Origin: Candidatus Treponema merdequi
GTDB taxonomy: Bacteria; Spirochaetota; Spirochaetia; Treponematales; Treponemataceae
Length of the DNA stretch: 49,511 bases
Reading direction: 5' to 3'
Assembly (NCBI GenBank): GCA_018064525.1
Contig: JAGHVB010000046.1
Location: 1-49,511 of the forward strand
Of this stretch, positions 25,446-34,026 are shown one piece after another; the stretch's first letter is position 1, and each line of letters starts with the position of its first letter. The notes beneath the pieces were generated by a model, which was given only the letters and a program-made list of their open reading frames with translations, was not told where the DNA came from and did no database searches. The translations under genes and the position numbers were made by a program.

Positions 25446-26867
25446 TTATTTTATATTTACACAGCGCTTTTCAAGTTCATCTGCAGTTTCATAAAAATAT
25501 TTTTTATATAAGTCAGTTGCGTAATTTTTATTCTGATTGAATATTTCTGCACGAGATTCAACTGATGCTTTTTCTGTTTCTTTGCTGAAATCAAGACAAT
25601 CAGCATATCTTCGTTCAGGTGAAAAATTTTCTCTGCTAATCAGACCATATTTTAATTTTAATTTTAATACTCTGTAAACTGATTCATCAATTTTTTTTCT
25701 GATGTTTTCATCTTCAAGGTAATTTTTCTTTATGAGTTTCATCCAGTGTCCAAACTTTTTTTCTGATATCATGATGCAGTTTATTCCAGCTTCAATTGCC
25801 ATACGGCTTGCCTTTTCAGGTTTATAGCCATTTTCGATCAACGCAGCCATAAAAATATCATCAGAAAAAATAAGTCCGTCGTATTTCAATTGACCGCGGA
25901 GAACATCATTTATCCAGAATTTTGAAAGACATGCAGGCGTTTTATCTTTTGATTCAACAATTGCGTGACTCATCAGAACGGCATCCGGTTTTGCCTGTAA
26001 AACTTTTGAGAAACATTTAATTGTTGTTTCAAAATCTTCATCTGTCATATCAATTTTCGGAAGTCCAAGATGCGGATCAACATTTGTATTTCCCGGAAAA
26101 TGTTTGACGACAGTCATAACTCCATTGTTCTGATATGCATCGATACAGAAAGTTGAATAATCAACTACCTGATCAAAATTACCAAAACTTCGTCCGTCTA
26201 AAAACTCATGATTATTCTGTGAATCAATTTCTGAAACCGGAGCAAGATTGATATTGAAACCAAGTGACTTAAGCTGTTTTGCAGAAGCTGAATACAGGGC
26301 ATATGACTGAACGGGATTGAGACATTCAGAAACTCTTGCACATTCCGGGAGCGGGCCACCGACTTTTCTTAATCTGTTTACCCAACCGCCTTCTGCATCA
26401 ATCGACATAAACGGCGGAACAAGATAATTTTCTTTCGCTTCTTCTAAAATTGAATCTGTAAATCTTATTATCTGTTCAGGATTATCAGCAATGTTATATC
26501 CGAAAAAGATATAAAATCCAGGGGCAAGAGTTCGTTTTGATTCTGAACTCATGTATTTTTTTTCGCCAGAAGAATCTGTATATTCAGTAATTTTAACAAA
26601 CGGCTTTTCATACCACTCTACAGGCAAAAACTTATCGTCATTTTCAAGATTGATTAAAAAAATCTGAGCAAGCCTTTCTTCAAGTGAAAGTATATCCATA
26701 ATTTCCAGGATATTTTTATCTTCCTGCTCTTTTAATATTTTATAAGTCTGTAAAGCAGCTTCATGAACCTTTAATTCTTTTTCATTCTGCTTTTTACTTT
26801 TTGGGGAACATGAAAAAAAGAAAAAAATGGTTACGGCAAAAGCCGTAACCTTTATAAAAGATTTCAA
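25446..26867 (-). CDS. Lipoprotein glycoside hydrolase family 3 (NagZ-like beta-N-acetylhexosaminidase)
   Basis: A 473-residue GH3 enzyme, lipid-anchored in the periplasm or at the surface (lipobox FFSC near residue 20). Key stretches are FMSIDAEGGWVNRL, the catalytic-lobe KHFPGNTNVDPHLGLP (the DxH loop of NagZ-type enzymes) and the nucleophile region GLIFSDDIFMAAL. NagZ-type enzymes remove N-acetylglucosamine from muropeptides or glycans. The start is TTG with a distant AAAGG, so translation should be weak. A terminator-like hairpin lies within codons 6-12 (26829-26850). The gene follows the TRAP permease by 20 nt, hinting that released sugars or amides are the TRAP ligand (inference). Confidence 0.87.
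   Translation of the reverse strand: MKSFIKVTAFAVTIFFFFSCSPKSKKQNEKELKVHEAALQTYKILKEQEDKNILEIMDILSLEERLAQIFLINLENDDKFLPVEWYEKPFVKITEYTDSSGEKKYMSSESKRTLAPGFYIFFGYNIADNPEQIIRFTDSILEEAKENYLVPPFMSIDAEGGWVNRLRKVGGPLPECARVSECLNPVQSYALYSASAKQLKSLGFNINLAPVSEIDSQNNHEFLDGRSFGNFDQVVDYSTFCIDAYQNNGVMTVVKHFPGNTNVDPHLGLPKIDMTDEDFETTIKCFSKVLQAKPDAVLMSHAIVESKDKTPACLSKFWINDVLRGQLKYDGLIFSDDIFMAALIENGYKPEKASRMAIEAGINCIMISEKKFGHWMKLIKKNYLEDENIRKKIDESVYRVLKLKLKYGLISRENFSPERRYADCLDFSKETEKASVESRAEIFNQNKNYATDLYKKYFYETADELEKRCVNIK
26815..26850 (-). terminator. Terminator-like hairpin inside the GH3 signal-peptide codons
   Basis: On the minus strand GGTTACGGC (26842-26850), loop TTTT, and GCCGTAACC (26829-26837) form a perfect 9-bp stem, followed by ATTTTTTTC and a further T run. 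It sits about 17 nt into the GH3 gene, just after tatQM, and looks like an intrinsic terminator that active GH3 translation could mask. Confidence 0.6.
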
Positions 26868-26887
26868 ATTAATTAAAAACCTTTACA

Positions 26888-28918
26888 TTAATATGGCATG
26901 TCTTCATCATAATTGAATTCAACATCATCTGTGAAATCAGGCATGTCATCAGTAAAATCAGGAATATCATCAAGCAGATCATCCGGGTTAATTGCTTCAA
27001 CTTCTGATTTTGGTACCATGCATGTTGTCAAAGCCGGAACATAAGTTACGAGCATCAATACAACAAGCTGAGTAATTAAGAATGGAGCCACACCCTTGAT
27101 AACTTTTGAAACAGGCTTCTTGAATGTGTAAGAAGAAATGAACAAGTCCATTCCAACTGGAGGAGTCAAAAATCCGATTGAGAGGTTCATCAAAAAGATT
27201 ACACCAGCCTGAACAACTGGAATTCCATATGCATGAGCTGCGTAAAGCAAAAGCGGAGAAATGATAAGGATTGCAGAATACAAATCCATAAGACATCCGA
27301 CAATGAGCAGTACGATGTTCATCAAAATAAGGAATACATATTTATTTGTTACAGTTGTTGTAATAACTTCTGTAACAAGTTCAGGAATATTTTCAAAAGT
27401 CATGAAATATGAAAGACCTGCCGCAGCTGCAATGATGAACAATACACCGCCAGAAACTGGAACAGAGTCTGCAATTACACGACCAGCCTGTCTTACTGTA
27501 AAATCTTTTCTGATAAATGTTGAAAGACAGAAAGTATAAATTACTGCAAATGATGCAACCTGGAAAAGATTGAAGAAGCCTGTAAAATATGTAACACAAA
27601 TCAAAAGTGGCAAAAGCAATTCAAAGATACAGTCTTTCAATGCCTGCCAGATTGCCTTTGCAGAGAACTTTGGTCTGTTTTTTGCTTTATCAAAAATAAT
27701 TCCCATTACAATCATTGCAAGGGCAAGAATTGAACCTGGAATGAGAGCTGCAATAAAAAGATTTGTAACATCAAATCCCGGTTCAAACTGTGTAATTACA
27801 GTGTAGTTTGAAGTTGCATACATAATGATTGCAACGCTTGGCGGGAACAGAAGTCCAAGAGCACCGCTTGAAGTAATCAAACTTTCTGCTCTGTCTTTAT
27901 CATATCCCGAACCAACGAGAATGATAGAAAGAAGTCCGCCCAAAGCAAGAATTGTAACTCCTGAAACACCTGTAAATGTCGAGAAGAATGTCAGAACAAG
28001 AACAGCTGCAACTACAGTACCGCCTCTGAACCATCCGAAAAGTGAGTTGAAAAGATTGACAAATCTCTTTCCTGCACTTCCCTGTGCAAGTACATAACCT
28101 GCAATTGTAAAAAGTGGAATTGCGGTTACGCTCTTGTCTGAAAGTTTTGCCTGAGCTTCAAGAATGATGGAATCAAGTGCAACACCTGACTTTGAAAAAA
28201 GTACATATGTAATTCCACTGATAACAACAAAAAGCGGAACACCGGCAAACGCAAGAATAATCAACAGAATGACAACCGGCCATGAACCTGCGGCACAGAA
28301 CATATTCCAAACATCACAGAACTTAAGTAAAGCCGGATATTCTGTCATTCCGAAAGCATAATATAAAATACCTGTAACAGATCCCATCGAAGAAAGAACA
28401 CCAAATACTGTTCCGGCAATTCCGGCAATACGGTCTTTTTTCTGGCTCAAAACCATGATTATCATTGCAAAATAACACAATGGCATGAAGAAGAAGAAAA
28501 ATCTTTCACCAAGTCCGATAAAAACACTTCCGGTAAACTGATCAGGATTAATAAGCTGACAGAAAGCCGAAAGGAAAAACTGAACGAGAATCATCGGTGT
28601 AATAAAACCGGTGATTGTATCAACAACCTTTTTTACGGCAGGTGGAAGTTTATCAGTAACGGCAGCAAGACTTAAATGCTTGTTTTCACGCCAGGTAATA
28701 ATTCCTGCGATACAGGCAAATACAAAACCAATATTTACAAGTATTGCATCTGCATTCAGAACCTGCATATGAAGCTGGTCCTGCATGATTTTAATTACGA
28801 TTGCTGCAACAGTAAGAACTAAAATCAAACCGAATGCAAAAATATCTTCTACGAAATTTAAAACCTTTTTATCTTCAGGTATTATATGTCCGTTGCTGTT
28901 CTTCAATGGGTTTTTCAA
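26888..28918 (-). CDS. tatQM: TRAP transporter fused small and large permease (TatQM/DctQM)
   Basis: Inner-membrane secondary transporter, 676 residues. Residues 1-190 are the four-helix DctQ part (GLILVLTVAAIVIKIM...), fused to a roughly 430-residue DctM part with about 11 further helices and the family stretch IPLFTIAGYVLAQG. It imports the ligand brought by TatP using a sodium gradient. The start is TTG, directly adjoining the tatP stop (TAA-TTG), with AGAGGTG as ribosome site. The last 35 residues are a repetitive acidic cytoplasmic tail with DDIPDFTDD / DDMPDFTDD units, not typical of the family. Confidence 0.93.
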   Translation of the reverse strand: MKNPLKNSNGHIIPEDKKVLNFVEDIFAFGLILVLTVAAIVIKIMQDQLHMQVLNADAILVNIGFVFACIAGIITWRENKHLSLAAVTDKLPPAVKKVVDTITGFITPMILVQFFLSAFCQLINPDQFTGSVFIGLGERFFFFFMPLCYFAMIIMVLSQKKDRIAGIAGTVFGVLSSMGSVTGILYYAFGMTEYPALLKFCDVWNMFCAAGSWPVVILLIILAFAGVPLFVVISGITYVLFSKSGVALDSIILEAQAKLSDKSVTAIPLFTIAGYVLAQGSAGKRFVNLFNSLFGWFRGGTVVAAVLVLTFFSTFTGVSGVTILALGGLLSIILVGSGYDKDRAESLITSSGALGLLFPPSVAIIMYATSNYTVITQFEPGFDVTNLFIAALIPGSILALAMIVMGIIFDKAKNRPKFSAKAIWQALKDCIFELLLPLLICVTYFTGFFNLFQVASFAVIYTFCLSTFIRKDFTVRQAGRVIADSVPVSGGVLFIIAAAAGLSYFMTFENIPELVTEVITTTVTNKYVFLILMNIVLLIVGCLMDLYSAILIISPLLLYAAHAYGIPVVQAGVIFLMNLSIGFLTPPVGMDLFISSYTFKKPVSKVIKGVAPFLITQLVVLMLVTYVPALTTCMVPKSEVEAINPDDLLDDIPDFTDDMPDFTDDVEFNYDEDMPY

Positions 28919-29944
28919 TTATTCACCTCTTAAATTTTTCAAGAAAGCAGAAATCTTTTCATAGAAAGTTTTATTTACTACAGGATTTGATCCTTCATAC
29001 ATAAAGTGAAGATCTGATTTAAATGAATCTTCCCAGACTGCAAGATCCGGATTTGAAATTGTACAGCCGTTCTGCTCACAGCGTTTAAGATATTCAGCAT
29101 CCATTCTCTTCTGGTCAGCAATGAATTTTGCTTCTGCTTTTTTAATACTCTTAATGAGTTCTGGTTTATATTTTTCTGGAATTGCATTCCAGTCTTCTTT
29201 GTTCATGATAAAACCAACCATAACAGGACACAATGGAAGATTTGTTGCATATACAAGATTTTTGTAATACTGAGCAGCATATGCATACATTGGAATTGTA
29301 AACAAACCTTCTACAGCACCTGTTGAAATGCTCTGCATAAGTTTATCAGCAGGAACATCCTGTGTTAAATATCCGGCAGCTTTAAATGCATTGCTCAATG
29401 CAGGAGATGTAAGACCTCCGACAGCAAGACGGCATTTTTTAAGTTCTGCAGGAGTTGCTACAGGTTTTGAAGTAAAGAAATATGCCCATCCAATGTTGAA
29501 CCATCCGAGTACAACATATCCTTTTTCATCAAGAGCTTTCTGCATTGTCGGTGTAAATTCTTTTAATACTGCATTTACTTCTGCCTGATTGCGGAAAAGG
29601 AATGGAGCACAAAGTGTCATAACATTTGAATCTGGTGCAAAATCTGAAAGTCCCATTGATGTAAAAATTGCACCACCGATAGGAGCTTTCTGTCCCGGGC
29701 GGAGAGCGTTGAGCTTTTTAACAACACCTGATTCACCACCCATAGCATCAGAAGTCATAAACTGAAGTACAACTTCACCATTAGTAATTTCAGCCCATTC
29801 TTTAGCAATCTGACGCTGCTGAACATCCCATGAAGAACGGGATGGAGCAACAGATGCAACTTTAATTGTAATTGGTGCTGCAAAAACACCTGCTGTTAAA
29901 GAAAGACATGCAGCAAATGTAATAATTTTTTTTGCTAATTTCAT
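28919..29944 (-). CDS. tatP: TRAP transporter periplasmic binding protein (TatP/DctP)
   Basis: Solute-binding protein of the DctP family, 341 residues. It has a cleavable signal peptide (AGVFA-AP near 23), the conserved start IKVASVAPSRSSWDVQQ, and the ligand-pocket Arg region KKCRLAVGG. The ligand is unknown; the class also binds non-carboxylate hydrophobic ligands, as proposed for the T. pallidum orthologue. Ribosome site AGGGGA. It lies between tatT (25 nt) and tatQM (directly adjoining). Confidence 0.92.
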   Translation of the reverse strand: MKLAKKIITFAACLSLTAGVFAAPITIKVASVAPSRSSWDVQQRQIAKEWAEITNGEVVLQFMTSDAMGGESGVVKKLNALRPGQKAPIGGAIFTSMGLSDFAPDSNVMTLCAPFLFRNQAEVNAVLKEFTPTMQKALDEKGYVVLGWFNIGWAYFFTSKPVATPAELKKCRLAVGGLTSPALSNAFKAAGYLTQDVPADKLMQSISTGAVEGLFTIPMYAYAAQYYKNLVYATNLPLCPVMVGFIMNKEDWNAIPEKYKPELIKSIKKAEAKFIADQKRMDAEYLKRCEQNGCTISNPDLAVWEDSFKSDLHFMYEGSNPVVNKTFYEKISAFLKNLRGE

Positions 29945-29969
29945 AAAAATATCCCCTGTTAAAAGTTAA

Positions 29970-30950
29970 TTACCATTCAAGAAAATAATCGCCGACACTA
30001 TCAAGCAGTCTCTTTGCTTTATTCTGATTAAGAACATTCATCAAAGCATTGGAAGGATCTGCATCAACATCAATAGCGATTGCTTTATTTAAACATTCAA
30101 CATAACCGTCTCTGTCACCATTCGGAATACAGATTGATTTTGCTTCTGTTACATAAACACCGGCAAGTTTTCCACCGGCACATATCAAAGCCTGTTCATG
30201 ACAGAACAGACCTCTTTCATAATCTCCGCCAAAGTCTGCAGGTGCTGCGATGTAAATCTGTGTAAGAACATCCCAGATTGAACCATTAGAATATGACGGA
30301 TCAAGTTCTGCAGCTTTTTCCAAAACTGCTATATGACCTTTGATGGAACCAATAATATTTGAATCAAGCGGATTGAGAGCAAATGATGCAAAAAATCCTG
30401 CACATGCCCAGTATGCAGCATTAACATCGTTTAATGTCAATCTATCAACATAAGACTTGATTTCGTTTTCGTCATTTCCCATTACAGCCTTATAAAAACC
30501 TGGCCAGCGTGAATCAAACGCACCAAAAATCAAATCATGACCGCGCATATAATGCAATTTTGCTCTTTCAAACTCTGCAGTCTGTTCATCAAGCAGTCTT
30601 GGATCTGTCATAAGTTCTGCTTTACTCTCTACGCAAAGATTTGCATACATAACATTAAGCGAACCGAGCATGATTTTATTGCCCTGATGAGCCGGATTTT
30701 CAATATGCATAATTTCGTAGATTTTAAGAATAGTTGGAAGAACTTCCTGAACGATGACAGGATCTTTTTCACCCATGAAAGCCATCATAGGATTTGGATC
30801 ACCTGCCTTGACCTTTGCCGGAACTCCATTTTTGTCTGAAGAAGACAAACCGTCAGATGCGGCATTTAAAATCATTGTTTTACAGGAAGCTGCACTTACA
30901 ACTAACGCACAACTTACAAATAAAACAAGCAATCTAGTATAAAGTTTCAT
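29970..30950 (-). CDS. tatT: TRAP-associated tetratricopeptide lipoprotein TatT
   Basis: A 326-residue lipoprotein (lipobox SAASC near residue 23) rich in helical hairpins (for example EFERAKLHYMRGHDLIFGAFD and ALICAGGKLAGVYVTEAKS). It matches T. pallidum TatT (TP0956) in size and position; that protein forms a trimer and docks the TatP binding protein. It probably shields or channels a hydrophobic ligand (established for the family only as a proposal). TTGACT-N17-TAGAAT ends 6 nt before the ATG and there is no ribosome site, so the operon message is probably leaderless. First gene of a minus-strand operon reaching the HD-GYP gene. Confidence 0.9.
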   Translation of the reverse strand: MKLYTRLLVLFVSCALVVSAASCKTMILNAASDGLSSSDKNGVPAKVKAGDPNPMMAFMGEKDPVIVQEVLPTILKIYEIMHIENPAHQGNKIMLGSLNVMYANLCVESKAELMTDPRLLDEQTAEFERAKLHYMRGHDLIFGAFDSRWPGFYKAVMGNDENEIKSYVDRLTLNDVNAAYWACAGFFASFALNPLDSNIIGSIKGHIAVLEKAAELDPSYSNGSIWDVLTQIYIAAPADFGGDYERGLFCHEQALICAGGKLAGVYVTEAKSICIPNGDRDGYVECLNKAIAIDVDADPSNALMNVLNQNKAKRLLDSVGDYFLEW

Positions 30951-30956
30951 AAATAC

Positions 30957-30985
30957 ATTCTATAAAAAATAGAGTTTTTAGTCAA
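30957..30985 (-). promoter_or_regulatory. tat operon promoter abutting the start codon
   Basis: TTGACT (30980-30985), 17-nt spacer, TAGAAT (30957-30962), 6 nt to the ATG. Confidence 0.65.
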
Positions 30986-31058
30986 ACAGAGAAAAGTAAT
31001 AATATAGTAGAAATATTCATTTTTAATAAAAAAAGTAAGTTGAATTTTTACGGTTTCG

Positions 31059-31904
31059 TTATTTTTTGTACGGCCGCTTATTGTACAGGAACGTAAATCT
31101 TGCACCGAGGAAACGTCCGATAAAACGGGAAAAAAATGCTGTTATTTTCCACTGAGGATGCCAGAGTGCGATATGTTTTTTCTTTGAAGCTGAACGGAGT
31201 GCGTGTTTTACAGTTTTTACAGCTGACTTTCCGCCTTTTACTTCTTTTCTTGCTCCGTTTGAAGCCACATTTGCAAATTCTGTAGAAACAGAACCCGGGC
31301 ACATTGCTGTTACATGAATGCCTTTATCTTTGAGTTCTGCGGCAAGGGCAACAGAAAATGAAAGAACATAACTTTTTGTAGCTGCATAGACTGCAAAGTT
31401 TCCGAGAGGTAAAAATGCGGCAAGGGAAGCAACATTTAAAATCGTGCATCCTTTATTCATATATGGAATTGCGACGCCCGTAATTCCAGTCAATGAAATA
31501 CAGTTTATATCAATCATATCAAGTTCTTTATCAAGCGGCGTTTCTGAAAATTCACCGTAAGTTCCAAAACCTGCATTATTCATTAAAAGAGCAATTTCAA
31601 ACCCTTCACTTTTTTCATTTGTCATCTGTTCTGCTTTTAATAAAGCTGCAACAGCCGAAACGCCTGCCCTTCCGGAAAGATTTGCTTCAATCGGAACAAG
31701 CCGTGGAAATTCCACATCCTTAAATTTTTCTGCTTCAAGCTCAAGATCAAATTTTAATGAAGAAAGACGGTCTATTCTGCGGGCAATAACCCAAAGTTCA
31801 TCGATTTTTCCAAAATTATACTTCTGAGAGTTCAGAAAGAGTTCTCTGGCAGCTTCGCGTCCCATTCCGGCGCTTGCACCAGTGATGATGGCAATTCGTT
31901 TCAT
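31059..31904 (-). CDS. Short-chain dehydrogenase/reductase
   Basis: NAD(P)-dependent oxidoreductase of 281 residues with a Rossmann fold. The cofactor loop TGASAGMG is at 8-15, NNAGFG in the middle, the catalytic YAATK (Tyr and Lys), and the CPGSVSTEF loop after it. The C-terminal 40 residues are basic and hydrophobic (KITAFFSRFIGRFLGARFTFLYNKR), suggesting membrane association, as in acyl- or keto-lipid reductases. The substrate is unknown. No ribosome site; TATACT ends 8 nt before the ATG, another possibly leaderless gene with a poorer -35. Confidence 0.88.
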   Translation of the reverse strand: MKRIAIITGASAGMGREAARELFLNSQKYNFGKIDELWVIARRIDRLSSLKFDLELEAEKFKDVEFPRLVPIEANLSGRAGVSAVAALLKAEQMTNEKSEGFEIALLMNNAGFGTYGEFSETPLDKELDMIDINCISLTGITGVAIPYMNKGCTILNVASLAAFLPLGNFAVYAATKSYVLSFSVALAAELKDKGIHVTAMCPGSVSTEFANVASNGARKEVKGGKSAVKTVKHALRSASKKKHIALWHPQWKITAFFSRFIGRFLGARFTFLYNKRPYKK

Positions 31905-31950
31905 AATAATTCAGTATAAAACAAAAACATAAAATTGAAAAGAAAAATTT

Positions 31951-32019
31951 AAGCCACTGATTGCACAGATTAACACGGATAAAATTAAAATCTGTGCAAA
32001 TCAGTGTTATCTGTGGCTC
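31951..32019. repeat. ATCTGTG-type palindromic intergenic repeat
   Basis: AGCCAC...GCACAGATT on the left pairs with AATCTGTGC...GTGGCT on the right, with a 9-base insertion in one arm. It resembles the unpaired repeat at 19600-19655 and lies between the ttcA stop and the SDR start. Confidence 0.5.
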
Positions 32020-32030
32020 ATTTTTTTTAT

Positions 32031-32735
32031 TTATAAAAGATATTCTTTCTGGACATTTTTAAGTGAATAGAACATGTGTTCTTTTTTTTCGGGAGTGTCG
32101 CAGAGAGCTTCAAGTTTTGCGCGGATTTGTTTTCTGAGAGAATTGTCCTGATAGTTACATGTGCAGGTGTGGCAGATGTAGCCTGCTTCTTTTGCATGAG
32201 AAATAATTTTTTCTTCGGGAACATACAAAAGAGGCCTGATTATTGAAACAGGATATTTTTCGTATTTGAGAAATGGAGGCATTGTTGAAAGTTCTGATTT
32301 TTCAGTCATGTTCATTAAAAGAGTTTCGAGCGCGTCGTCCATGTGGTGGCCGAGTGCGATTTTGTTGAAGCCGTTTTTGATTGCGTAGTTTAAAAGTTCT
32401 GTACGGCGCTGGGTTGCGCACCAGAAGCAGTTCATTTTTTGATTTGGTTTTACACGCGCGAGAATGTCGACGAAAAGATTTTCAAGCGGAACATTCCACT
32501 CCTCCATCTTTTTTACGAGCTCCGGGTCAATCGGCTTTGTAATTTCTGATTCGATGTGAAGTGCCTTGTATTCGAAATTGCAGTTTTTGCGTCGTGCACG
32601 TTTTGAAAAGTATTCGACAAGAACAGTAGAATCTTTTCCACCCGATGCCGCGATTAAAATTTTGTCGCCGTCTTTGATCATTTCGTAATCAAAAATGATT
32701 TTGTCTATCAAACTGAAAATTTTCGGCTGTGGCAT
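32031..32735 (-). CDS. ttcA: TtcA-like tRNA 2-thiolation enzyme
   Basis: Iron-sulphur PP-loop ATPase of the TtcA/TtuA family that thiolates a tRNA base (s2C32 for TtcA). From the ATG at 32735 it has 234 residues. The PP-loop is SGGKDS near residue 27. Cluster cysteines lie in CFWCATQRR and CHTCTCNYQDN, as in TtcA. ALGHHMDDALETLLMNM follows between them. I prefer the ATG with GGAAGGG just upstream over the TTG four codons earlier, which would overlap that ribosome site. Hairpin repeat R3 lies directly upstream. TtcA versus a relative with a different tRNA target cannot be settled here. Confidence 0.82.
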   Translation of the reverse strand: MPQPKIFSLIDKIIFDYEMIKDGDKILIAASGGKDSTVLVEYFSKRARRKNCNFEYKALHIESEITKPIDPELVKKMEEWNVPLENLFVDILARVKPNQKMNCFWCATQRRTELLNYAIKNGFNKIALGHHMDDALETLLMNMTEKSELSTMPPFLKYEKYPVSIIRPLLYVPEEKIISHAKEAGYICHTCTCNYQDNSLRKQIRAKLEALCDTPEKKEHMFYSLKNVQKEYLL

Positions 32736-32755
32736 TTTCCCTTCCAAATATTAAA

Positions 32756-32914
32756 AAATTGTAGTAATAAAAAATACGGGAAGGAAGGCAAAGGCTTGCA
32801 AAAACACTCGCAGGACGGAACATAGTTTCTTTGCCGGCCTGCGTGTGTAGCGACGCTAGCTAGCGGTTTTGCAAGACTTTGACTAACTGGTAGTATTTTT
32901 TATTACTACAATTT
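32756..32914. repeat. Long hairpin repeat R3 between ttcA and epmA
   Basis: A perfect 22-bp outer stem (32756-32777 with 32893-32914), then a second imperfect stem ending TTGCAAAA/TTTTGCAA, enclose a GC-rich core with CACTCGCAGG...CCTGCGTGTG. The reverse complement of the core carries GCGTCGC...ACTATGTTCCGTCCTGCGAG, similar to R2 (GCGTCGC...CTATACTGCGCCCGCGAG), with mostly C/T and A/G differences. Confidence 0.8.
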
Positions 32915-32941
32915 CTTTATATATTCAAATCTTAAAATAAA

Positions 32942-32969
32942 TTGACACTTAAGGCAAGATTTGTATAAT
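32942..32969 (+). promoter_or_regulatory. epmA promoter abutting the start codon
   Basis: Consensus TTGACA (32942-32947), 16-nt spacer, consensus TATAAT (32964-32969), then 8 nt to the ATG at 32978. Confidence 0.8.
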
Positions 32970-32977
32970 TTTAAAAC

Positions 32978-33970
32978 ATGGACTTAGAGACATTACAATT
33001 CAGAGCACAGATTCTTCAGAAAATACGACAGTTTTTTATTGATAAAAATTTTCTGGAACTTGATACGCCGGCGCTTTCGCGGGATTTGATTCCGGAGACT
33101 TGCCTTGAGGTTTTTGAAACTCAGTATCACAAACCATGGTCGGACGAGAAAATTCCACTTTACCTTGTACCATCTCCAGAAGTTTACATCAAAAAAATAA
33201 TTTCAAAATATAAAGCAGACGTCTTTCAGCTTTCAAAATGCTATCGAAATGTTGAGTCTGTCGGAAACATTCATTCGCCTGAGTTTACGATGCTCGAGTA
33301 CTATAAAATGGACGCGTCTTATCTTGATACGGCAGCGATGACAGAAGAGCTTTTTGAAAAACTTCTTCCGCCAAAACCTGACACGGGGACAGACCCGTTT
33401 TCATATATGAGGCCTCCGTTTTTGCGTCTCAGAATGGACGATGCATTTTTGAAATATGCAGGCTTTAAACTTTCTGACTGCCCTAAACCAGAAGACCTCG
33501 CGCGTCACGCAAAAGAACTCGGACTTGAAGAAAGCCCAGACTCACCTTTTGAAACATGGCCCTGGGATGATCTTTACGAAGCAATTTTAGTTTCTGTAGT
33601 GGAACCTAATTTGCCGCGCGATGTTCCTGTGATGCTGATGGATTACCCTGCTTTAGTTCCGTGTCTGGCTCAGGAATTTGAAAAAGATGGAATGATCTGG
33701 AAAGAACGGTGGGAACTTTACTGCAACGGAATCGAGCTTTCGAACTGCTATTCAGAAGAGACAGACAGTCAGAAAATTAAGGAATACTTTGAAGCAGAGG
33801 GAAAAGCGAAAGCGCAGTTTGCGAAAATTCCACATAAAATCGACGAAAACTATTATAAAAACTTTGAAACATTTCCAAAGTGCTCCGGAAACGCGATGGG
33901 TGTTGACCGCCTTATTGCGCTTTTATCGGGACACAAAACGATTGAAAGTGTCTTGCCATTTTTACTGTAA
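32978..33970 (+). CDS. epmA: EF-P lysine ligase EpmA (GenX/PoxA)
   Basis: Class II lysyl-tRNA-synthetase paralogue that attaches beta-lysine to EF-P. The 330 residues contain the catalytic core only, with no anticodon-binding domain, which separates it from LysS. Class II motifs are visible: motif 2 region FQLSKCYRNVESVGNIHSPEFTMLEYY and motif 3 GNAMGVDRLIALLSG, with ELSNCYSEETD before it. The target gene efp lies 56 nt downstream, which confirms the assignment. EpmB, which makes beta-lysine, is not in this window. No ribosome site; a full-consensus promoter ends 8 nt before the ATG, the clearest leaderless candidate here. Confidence 0.93.
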   Translation: MDLETLQFRAQILQKIRQFFIDKNFLELDTPALSRDLIPETCLEVFETQYHKPWSDEKIPLYLVPSPEVYIKKIISKYKADVFQLSKCYRNVESVGNIHSPEFTMLEYYKMDASYLDTAAMTEELFEKLLPPKPDTGTDPFSYMRPPFLRLRMDDAFLKYAGFKLSDCPKPEDLARHAKELGLEESPDSPFETWPWDDLYEAILVSVVEPNLPRDVPVMLMDYPALVPCLAQEFEKDGMIWKERWELYCNGIELSNCYSEETDSQKIKEYFEAEGKAKAQFAKIPHKIDENYYKNFETFPKCSGNAMGVDRLIALLSGHKTIESVLPFLL

Positions 33971-34026
33971 ATAAATATAATAGAACAAAATACAAAAATT
34001 GCTTTTTAATTTGTGAGGTTTTTTTT

